From contig CM049318.1 of assembly GCA_026874595.1 (NCBI GenBank), positions 30,662,956 through 30,726,955 on the forward strand: DNA of 64,000 nucleotides, given 5' to 3'. Source of the stretch: Sipunculus nudus (lineage: Eukaryota; Annelida; Sipuncula; Golfingiida; Sipunculidae). The notes beneath the pieces were generated by a model. It was not told where the DNA came from. It ran no database searches and saw only the letters and a program-made list of their open reading frames with translations. Below, piece by piece: positions 55,220 through 64,000 of this stretch. The position numbers and the translations under genes are program-made. How positions within the stretch are numbered: the stretch's first letter is position 1; every line of letters starts with the position of its first letter.

Positions 55220-58200
55220 TAAACATATTTTCTTTTTATGAAAAATATTTTTCTTCACTTTGTCCATTTACCGAAAAGGGTTGCTCGTCTGATCATATGT
55301 TTCAATGATCCGTTTCCATGTTTTTGAATAGCATTATTTAAACCATAAAAACTTAATCTATCAATATGTACATTATATTTATGACACAACTCCTTCTAAG
55401 GCATCCATACATATTTAGATCCATTTTTCTTAATTATGTTATAAATGTAAATTATCCCTCTTTGATATACATGTAGTTTCTCAAAATATATTACCTAGCC
55501 ATCTCGTTTAACATGGGAATTGAACCATATTTCCTGTGTTACTATATCTGTAAAGGCAGTTGGGGTGTGGTAGTTAAAGGTACATCAATATTGTATAACA
55601 TCTTCCCAAAAAGAAGAGCTTACTAACAATATATATCCTTAAGATCACTTACTGACAAATCACAGTAAAATTATTATTCTCCCATCTTTAGTCCACTGAT
55701 AACCATTTGTCTCAAGTTATTGTTCTCCGGTTTTAATAACAGTCTTTTGATGAAAGCTTATTCAAATGACACATTTTGTGATACTTAATGTATTTCTTAA
55801 ATTTATTCTTTTTACTAGGTCGTTTGATGTTATTGCATTTGCTAACAAATCAATATTAAATGTAAATAAATTTGGAGATAACGGACAGCCTTGTCTTACG
55901 CCCGTTGTCACTGGGAAAGTTTCAGAAAATCACCATTATTTATGACGCAGCTAGATATTTAGTTATATAAAACTTTCATCATTGATATTGCATCTGAGTT
56001 AAAATTCATTTAATTTAATATTTTATATAAAAAATCCATCCCATTCTAAAAATTCAAAGGCCTTCTCAAAATCCACTAAAATTTAAAGTTCTTTCATCTC
56101 ATAATTTCTTATAAAATTAGCTAAACTGATTATTTTTTTAATATTTTCCCCAATATACCTTCCCCTTATGAAGGCTGTCTGGTCTCCATGTTCGAGATTT
56201 GGAATTATTCTCTTCATTCAATTTGCTATACATTTTGTTTGCTATTATCTTATAATCACAGTTAAGCAGAGTCAAGGGCCTCCAGTTTTTTTAATAGATG
56301 ATAATCCTTATTTAGGAAGAAGGCTGATTATTTCTTGTTGCAGTGTTAATGGCAAAGAGCCTATTTTATAACTGTTTTTAATGCTTTCTTTAAAGTTTTT
56401 TTTTTATTTCTTGCCAGACAAAAATTTTGAAGCCATCGCTACCTGGGGACTTCTCATTTTTTTAAAGACTTAAGACTTCCTTACATTTCCTGTTCAGTTA
56501 ATTCTGCAGACCAGACCGGTTTTTCTTGATTATTTCATTGGATATTATATTTTAACCAAAAATATCTCAAATTTATTAGTACATGTATTTGATTTGGAAG
56601 TGTACAATTCCTTAAAGAAAGAGAATGTTCTGTTTTTAGTATATCTGCCGGACCCTCAATTACATCACCATTTACATTTATCTTTTTATAATAATTGATT
56701 TTTTTCCAAATTTAGAAAATATTTTATTGTCTTCTCCCCTTCTTTATACCACCTACCTTTACTTCTTATAATTGTTCCCTTAGTTTTCTCCTGTAGGATT
56801 TTTCACATATTAGTTTCTATTTCTTAAATTTTTTTATATTCATATCTTTGTTTGCATCTATATTATCTTTTAATTTATTTAATTGTTATTCTAATTTAGC
56901 AAGTTCTGTTTAATTTTTTTTTGTTTTATACAACTGTGCTCTATAAATGTTCTCCGTATGGCCATTTTAATAATGTCCAATAAAATCCAGGAATTGCCCC
57001 TTTATTTTCTTCTGCTGTTGTATTAATATATATCTTTATTTTTTCCACACATGCTTCATCATCCAAGAGTGATAGATTACACTTGCAGAAACCTCGGCCT
57101 CTTTTAGCTTGAGTTGTCATGATTGATAATTCTATAGCAGAATGGATTTATGACCTGTTAATATTTTTGCACTATTTACTTCTGTTATACGTCCCCTAGT
57201 AATTTAAAAAATAATCTATTCGGATTCCTGTATATTTTTGGTTTTGCTTTGACCAAGTATACTGTTTTTTATTTGCATTAAAGTGTCTACAAATATCTAT
57301 TTAGTCCAGTTCTTCTATTAATTCATTTTCTCTTATAGTAGTCTTAAAAATTCCAGATTTTCCGGTTTGAGTTTTGTCAAATTTTGGATTTTAAGTTTTA
57401 CTCCAATCTCCTCCTGTTATGTTACTTTCATTTTCACTAATTTTGAGTTTTTCAAAAATATTGGAAAAAAAATTGTTGAATTTATCTTTGATCCATATAC
57501 ATTTGTCAAGTTAAATTTTGTTCACCTAGCATGATATTTAAGATAACAATTCTTTCTTCATCATTCTAATATGCACTATATATTGTGTGTGTCACATTAT
57601 TTTTTATTAAAATGGCCACACCTCTTAATCTTGATGTGCCATGGTTAAATGTAATGATGTGCCCCCATTCTGCTTTCCATCGTTGCTCAGTTTTTTAGTA
57701 CTATGTGTTTTCTGAAGAAATATTGTTCCATGTTTCTTCTGTTGTGACCAATAGAATAGCTGTCTGCGCCTTGAAAAAAATCATTTATACCTCTAAGGTT
57801 AAGAGATAAAATATTAAAATCGTTTATAATTGTGTTCACAAAATATTGGTATGCAGTTTGAAAAATGTAGTTTAATTATGTTTGCATAAATTTTAAATTT
57901 ACCTGTAATTATACACTCAACACAATATACCTGTGATGTTTGACAGTTTCTCATGTTAAAATTATGAATATATAATATTGAAGTTATGTGATTGTATAAA
58001 GAAAATAGTATTAGTAATGATTATATAAATAATCATTGGCATTGTTCACTAGTATGTTGATCTTCACAGGTACTTAATAATGGTAGGTCAAAATCAATCT
58101 TCTGGCTTGTATACAAGGAAATAACAATACACAATGGCATAATATATTTTAAAACAGAAAAAAGTCTATATAAAACACAAATACAAACGTTCCTGGTGCA

Positions 58201-59410
58201 GCTCGGCTAATGCTCTCGGCGGAAAGTCATGCAGGCCATTTGCTGTCTTAAGGTTGTTATCATACAGCACAATTAGTCTTAGTTACATTTGGTGATTTAT
58301 CGGTAAGCTCGTCAAGTTCGACTTAAGCGCCCTCTGTTGTCAGGATGGGGAAATTCGTTTCGGGAAGTTTGACGGCCCCGTGACTGACGTGATGTGTTCA
58401 AGTACCGTTACACTGCTTACCGGTTATGTAACACGCCATATGTGTTATCGAATTAGTAAGCCTTCCCTGTTACGTATTTCAACAATCAAGAGCGGGGATT
58501 ATATATCCACGTCAACCATTGTTGATTCCGCAAGGTTTCCCGTCTATGAATAGTTTGCCGTGACAAAAAAGACCTTTGAACCTGCGTTGTATGCCGAAAG
58601 CATGGTTGGTTTTGTCTTTTGTTTCAACTTGTAGTTTTTTTTTTTTGCTGTTAGATCTTCAACGAATCTTAAGTCCACACTTTGTATGGATTTCTTGGCC
58701 GAAAAGAGAATATTGTTCTGTCCGTCCTGCTGTGTAACCTGCTTAACATTTGTCGTGGACCTTCACCGTTTTTATCCGTTCGGTGGGCCAATTCTATCTT
58801 CTTCAAGACCTTATGCTCTTATATATCACCCAACAGTTTTTTTTTTGCTATTATTTTAGCCACTGTTTCTCTACAATTCTCTTTCTAGCATGTTATTTCA
58901 GCCCAATCACTCTCACGTTTCATTCTCGTATATCGTTCTTGTCTGTTGAGTTCTTCATCTAGATTAGTTTGCAGTTCTTCTATTTTCTTGTGTTTTCTTT
59001 ATTTTATTATTTTAAACTCGTAAGCTCTTTTCTCAGTGCCTCACTAGTTACTGAACTTTGTTTGTGTTTGGATGTGTTTTCATCAAGTCTCATTTATATT
59101 TTCTACAGATTTTTCAAGATCTGTGACTTTATCTTTTAATCTATGGTTTTCATCGTTCAATTTCTCGAGTGAGATAGTTCATTAAGTGTCAATGTCACTT
59201 ATCTGTTTAGAGTGTTCTTTCGGTATTCCTTCCATCAACTTACTCATATCTCCATGGCCTGTTTAACCACAGCTTCAAAGTCACAGGGTTTATGGTGTCG
59301 GTTTCTATTTCCTCGGTTTTATCATTTCCTTTTGACTGCATATATTGTTCCATGTTTGCTTCAGTTATCTATTCCCTATTCTTTGATTTCGTACTGCTTA
59401 TAGGCGGCAT
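54450..59410 (-). mobile_element. Near full-length, decayed L1/Tx1-type LINE
   Basis: Both ORFs can be traced on the minus strand. ORF1 starts with ATG at 59410-59408, has a coiled-coil-like heptad region (about 59180-58970) and RVIGL of the RRM-like part (about 58915). ORF2 begins near 57830 with an endonuclease start (NILSLNLRG), then GPDQTAFIKG-like remains, KNWRPLTLLNCDYK (about 56290), DFEKAFEFLEWD (about 56070) and VRQGCPLSP (about 55900). It ends with a CTFC zinc-finger-like motif (about 54940). Many stops and frameshifts disrupt every part. A TA array (55164-55217) has grown inside it. The motif set matches the L1 superfamily; the Tx1 assignment is tentative. Confidence 0.75.
55164..55217. 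repeat. (TA)n microsatellite inside the LINE
   Basis: About 27 TA units within the C-terminal part of the decayed ORF2. Confidence 0.95.
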
Positions 59411-59787
59411 GGTTCGTCTGGTATATCCAAAATAATTAAATTTTCAGCGTAGCCCACTTGCGCACGTCTGCCCTACTCAATCATGCAACCTGAATTCCTC
59501 GTTTAATTAGTCATACTTTATTGCTAAAGCTAACAATAATGGCCATACTATATTCCAAAGTATTTTTCATTGTTGTTAAATAAAAATAGTTAATTAAAAT
59601 TAGGATTTTTTTCTGTGTAGCATCCAACAGCCATTGGTATGTTAATTGTTGTACGAACATTACAACATATCGTTAGATTGTTCTTATTGGAGTTTTTGTC
59701 ACACTCTATTTATTAACGTGTAAATAAATAATAATAATATTATATTACATTAATAATAAAAATAATAATTATAATAATGATGATATT

Positions 59788-59864
59788 ACCCCCCCCCCCC
59801 CCCATAATTTGCAAAGAAAAAGAACGTCGTTATGTCTATTAAAAAAATAGCCCCCCCCCCCCCC
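59788..59864. repeat. Two C homopolymers
   Basis: Runs of about 14 C residues at 59790-59803 and 59851-59864, separated by AT-rich sequence. Such runs recur at 6848 and 27290, and as G at 7567. Confidence 0.85.
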
Positions 59865-60539
59865 GAAATTCGGTTCTAGGTCCATTTTCCTCCGATTACC
59901 AAACCTTGGGTCAATACTGAATTGAATTGAAATTGAATTCGAATTGTAGTTAACCGGTTACACTGAATTGATCTAAATTGATGACAAAAATTCCAACGAC
60001 AAGTGTTGCTCATTGGAAGTTGCTCAATGTCAGTTTTAAAATCAGACTCGCAGCATTTGGTTAAAGTCAAAACAAATTCTTCTCATGGATGATACAAATA
60101 TCATGATAACAAAAATAATTTTTAATAACTTTTTCTGAATTGTATGTATCAGCAGTTTCAGCACATCAGAGATAGGATAGAATTAATATAATAATATAAT
60201 GCACAGTAATGGACATTTTCAGCGTAATAATAATACATATAAGTAATAATAATAAATATAAAACTGAGCTGTAACAGTTATGATAATAGAGGGCAAAGTA
60301 TTAGAGTTATATGTATTGCCTTCTATAACATGTACTTCGAATTTCCTGCTGTGTCATAAAATATGAGATCAGATTATACTGGGCTGACTTGTTCTGGTCC
60401 ATTGACTTCCTAGGATATGCTTATTGTCACATCATTCTGGGTGCCTGGAGCTGCTCTGCTGGCCTGGCGTGCCTTAACCAGCTCTTACCTATGTGGTGAC
60501 TAGCGGGTCTAATTAACTAGTGTATTTCATTGGACAGAA

Positions 60540-60880
60540 ATTGCAAGCGATCACATTTTAAGATGAACCCAGCCACTCAGTGTTGAAGTCCTATTATTTT
60601 AGTGTGATTCTGTGACTGGAAAGGGAATCATTATACAGGCCAGTTTTGTTTAATAAAGAGCCATGTACCTCGTGTACCTATTTGGGATTGGTCGAGCTAT
60701 GGAACAGGATTAGTGTAGCATCATCTCTTGCTTAACCTCAAGACATCAGTGACGTGAAGGCTCTTTCTAACTGGAGGTGATGGGTGTCTTTGGAAGTATC
60801 GGTTTTCATTCTCACTATGTCTTCTGTAAACCGCAGTATATAACGCATATATATCAAGCCTCTCTATAATTGAGTGCTAT
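60540..60880 (-). pseudogene. Decayed paralogue of the first FA exon and flanking intron
   Basis: This segment aligns with 53670-54000 through the exon and both flanks. The minus-strand reading keeps IVRMKTDTSKDTHHLQLE and DDATL but contains TGA, TAA and TAG. Its donor reads CGAG|GTACAT, a normal GT, where the exon at 53811 has CGAG|GCACGT. It marks a local duplication of the start of the ectodomain region. Confidence 0.7.
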
Positions 60881-60884
60881 TTTT

Positions 60885-61165
60885 TTATCAGTCTGCATTC
60901 AGTCCATAAATCTCTTCACTTAAATTAGGTGGTGGGTATTCAGTTCATAAATCTCTTGGCTTAGATTAGATAAGGGGAAGAAGAAATAGGGATTCTGTCC
61001 GTAAGGCTTTCCAATTAGGTGTGCTTGGAGCATGTAGCAAGGTCAACTGGGGAATTTAGGTCCCTAAAAGTCCATCAATTAGATCAGCTGGGGGCATTCC
61101 GCACTAAACGTTCGTCATTATACCAGCCGGATGCATTGAGCCTCTAAAAGTTCTTAAATTAGTCT
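60885..61165. repeat. Degenerate tandem repeat, about 40-60-bp unit
   Basis: Five or six diverged units follow GGCATTCAGTCC-TAAA-GTC-TTAAATTAGATCAGCTGG, starting near 60893, 60944, 60987, 61040, 61090 and 61132. Confidence 0.5.
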
Positions 61166-61477
61166 ATGGACCCAGAGCTCATTTTCCACATATTGGTACC
61201 ACCCAGGGTGGCAAAACTTTAGTATGTTTAAAGGTTTATGTCTATAGATAATAGTTTGGTATGATAACTGATCCAGAGTGGTAGCTTGGTCATAGTTATC
61301 CGCTATTGAATGTAGTAGCCCTGCATGGGAATTTAAACTTGAATCTGCACCGTCTTTTCCATAGTAATTAGTTAATAAATTCATGAATGCAACATATATC
61401 ATAAGAAATTTGAATTCAATAGATAGGTCAGACAAAGGGCTTTCTGATTGTGTGTCAAATTTCGCAGTTTTTTGCAT
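61154..61477 (-). other. Open frame of 107 codons inside an inverted duplication
   Basis: The open frame starts MQKTAKF and contains LSIEFKFLMIY, NSHAGLLHSIADN and ATTLDQLSYQ, ending WVHRLI. The homologous plus-strand segment at 63615-63900 gives LSIETKFLKIY, NFHAGSLHSVADN and ATTLDYISYQ but with several stops. No known domain or signal is recognised. It could be an exon, part of a mobile element, or a chance survival of the frame. Confidence 0.3.
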
Positions 61478-61879
61478 TAGTGATCAGTGGCAGATACTAA
61501 TATTTACCACTACTCTTTAAAACTTTTGAATTTTGATGTTTTTATTCACTTTACCTAAGATTGCAGAAACCTATGACAGTTTCATTATTGCCTTTTATTA
61601 TTTGATTAAGGTACCAGCTTGGTTTTCTATGTCTCTTTTTATTAATGTTTTTTGGACATTCAGGCTTACATTTTAGGCCATCCTTAAACATGATACCCAT
61701 GGGTCCTTGTGCTCAGCTGAAGTTGACCTTGAGGGTATAAATCTAAAATATTATCAAATGGAGATAAATGTGAGGAAGAGGTTAAATAGACCATGATTGG
61801 TTAATATAATTGGTTTGTATTGATGAGTAAAAATTTGTTGCAAATGATATTTTGTGAACTGACCATGGGTTTCTTAATG

Positions 61880-63580
61880 TTGAAACTAAAGTATGTGAGA
61901 AGATATTATTGGGATCATTATTATTACCATGATAATTGGTTGGCTTTTTTTATATTTTTTACAGTTCAGCAGATTACACATTTGTTCAGTTAGATCTATT
62001 ACTTTTATAATAAATTACCATATATCTGCTAGGCAGGCAAACAAAGAACAAATATTCATTAGATTCTCATTAAGTATTACATCAGTTTAAAAAAAATCAG
62101 GTACCCTAGCACAGCTGACCTCCAATGACAAGAAGTAGCCTGCCAGCAACTTGAACATGCAAGCGAATACAAAAGAGCCTAAACTAATTCAATAACTAGA
62201 CCAATAATGTTGCTTTTATTTTCAAATATCAGTTATAAACAGATTAAATACTCACGTTTATATGCTGTGAAAATTAAATCAACACTACTTAGAGGGTTGA
62301 AAACATGCCATGGTCAAAGTTGGGCAAAATTTAAGGTACTGATTTTATTTTTATGCCAATAACTCAAAACATTAACAAAATTCATATATATTTGTTGGTA
62401 ACTAATTGAACTATTATTAATCAAAGTCATAAACTTATCATCTTAAGTGAGTAAATATCTTTCCTGACATTTTACAAAGTGTGCTATTTTATAGGGTCCA
62501 TAACTTAGAGAAATTACACATTAGTCCTGAAGTGTGATGAAAAATGGAAGTTTTTCCCTTTTTTCTCGAAGGAACGAAACCACAGTGACCCAGCTTTTGG
62601 TTTGACAGGAGATTTTGGGGACGTCTCACGGTATGCCGAATTTCAGACAATGGACCAAAACTATAGCTAAGATGACTTATTGTCATCTCAGCTATATTCT
62701 GTGTTGGAGATAACGTTGATCCACCAAAAGTCATTAGGTAGGCAGGAAAAAGTTAAAGCAGGATGTGTAGTTTACTACACCGTTATTTAGCATATTTGAG
62801 GTTTATGTCATATCACATACCTTTACTCCATTCATTCCTCGCATGGCATACCATTGAAACGTGTACAAAAGTATCTTTGAATAGATTCTGTGTTTCATTA
62901 CAAGCATATTACTCGTGTTATAAATGTTTTAGTACTTGCTTTGTACATGTACGTGTCCAAGTACATGTATTTGTAAAGGTAATCAAGCACTTTTCCAATA
63001 ATGGTCAAGGATGTTATCATGTAGGCATAATCCTTGGTGAATATCCCATTGCACATGCTCTATGAAGGCCTGTAGGCATTGCTCTGGATCTCACATGAAA
63101 TTGCTGACGATTTTATTTGTATGCCAGTGTATGTTAGTACACTGTATACCACTGCCAGAAAAAAAGACTGCTGTTTCAGATTTTCTATGCAAGTGAAGAA
63201 ACAAGAAGGTTGGTGTTAAATGAGGTCTTTAATAAGAGTCACCGCCTATTAAGGTGGGAGAATATTTAAAAATGTTTATATATATATACATAATATAAAA
63301 TATATGTAAAAAAGTACATATTTGACAGGTGAAACCATATATTGAACGTCGGTACCCCGATTATGATAGTCATCTTGCTCAAATACCTTTGACAGCCGGT
63401 ATTTGATACTGAACGGGATGGCCAATATTAGTCCTTCCTTTTGCATGATATTTCATTCAACAGCTAAGAAGAACGCAATAAATAAATTCAGTACTGTTCC
63501 AAGCAAATCTTGATGCAGTTAAAAAACATAACGAAACAAGCATAGGTTCCATATAAGGAGCTGACAAAAATAAAAAAAAA
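61880..63580. other. Spacer of the inverted duplication, nothing recognised
   Basis: Frames of 80-100 codons (62489-62734 minus, 62763-63065 plus) show no motif. There is no splice context or array. Confidence 0.35.
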
Positions 63581-63589
63581 ATACAGAAC

Positions 63590-64000
63590 TTTCGACGGTT
63601 TTAAGGGGTTGGGGTAAATAATAGTATCTGCCACTGATTATAAATGAATAAAATTGCCACATTGGACACACAAAAAAAAAACATTTATCTAAGCTATCTA
63701 TCGAGACCAAATTTCTAAAAATATATTTTTAATTCTTGAAATTATTAACTAGATACTGTGGAGAAGTCAATGCAGCTTAATGTTTAAATTTTCATGCAGG
63801 GTCACTACATTCAGTAGCGGATAACTGTTACTAAGCTACCACTCTGGATTATATATCATACCAATTTATCATCTATAGACACAGACATTTGAAAAAAAAA
63901 CTACTTAAGGCAGTTCAGCTCAAGCAAACTTATTCCAAATCTCATTATATTATCATATAACATAATTGCCTATGAAAAAAAAATTAATATAGATTTTACA
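63590..64000 (+). repeat. Right arm of an inverted duplication (pair of 61.2-61.53 kb)
   Basis: Plus-strand 63615-63895 matches minus-strand 61515-61225. Shared stretches include GTATCTGCCACTGAT, CATGCAGGG-C-ACTACATTC, AGCTACCACTCTGGAT and ATCTATAGACA. Identity looks like roughly 75-80 per cent by eye, with small gaps. It may extend past the window edge. Confidence 0.65.

Overview
The window is animal nuclear DNA, AT-rich and crowded with (TA)n microsatellites, old transposons and spliced genes with long introns. Receptor tyrosine phosphatases carrying EGF-like and farnesoic-acid-methyltransferase-like (FA) ectodomains, together with tRNA-headed SINEs, DIRS-like remnants and L1/Tx1-type LINEs, fit a lophotrochozoan, most likely a mollusc. 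This is inference from gene content; no species was identified. Most long open frames reading (Ile-Tyr)n or runs of Ser-Leu are translated microsatellites, not genes.

Layout. 1-4083 (+) holds an unprocessed, frame-broken copy of a transposase-like gene whose introns can still be recognised. From 6.0 to 24.7 kb the minus strand carries a beta-1,4-galactosyltransferase locus. It has one gene with six in-phase exons (24327 down to 14008, 378 codons), an intact extra first exon at 6372-6015, a third first-exon copy at 13081-12465 that is split by a 339-bp inverted-repeat element, and a short duplicated 5' fragment at 24.5 kb. Its introns and flanks hold a DIRS-like relic, a 1.08-kb hAT-type element, SINEs and minisatellites.

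25-37 kb is mostly intergenic or repetitive. It has a 5'-truncated, frame-broken LINE at 30.0-32.6 kb (+) and the last exon of an unidentified membrane protein at 36.2-36.0 kb (-).

37.5-54 kb (-) holds a receptor-type tyrosine phosphatase gene of about 25 exons: FA-like domains, EGF-like repeats, one membrane helix, phosphatase domain D1 and phosphatase-like domain D2. It looks dead or dying. The catalytic Cys of D1 is Gly, the D1 exon equivalent to D2's TQ-P exon is missing, the D1 P-loop exon lacks one base, a D2 exon has a TGA, and two EGF exons carry stops. Upstream of the last exon found, the intron or flank holds a roughly 5-kb decayed L1/Tx1-type LINE (59.4-54.4 kb, -), a decayed paralogue of the first FA exon (60.8 kb) and an inverted duplication (61.2 and 63.7 kb).

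Together these show a region shaped by local duplication of gene pieces followed by transposon insertion and microsatellite growth, with one apparently intact glycosyltransferase gene. No CRISPR array, rRNA gene or independent tRNA gene was seen. Exon edges were placed by eye from splice motifs and reading phase.
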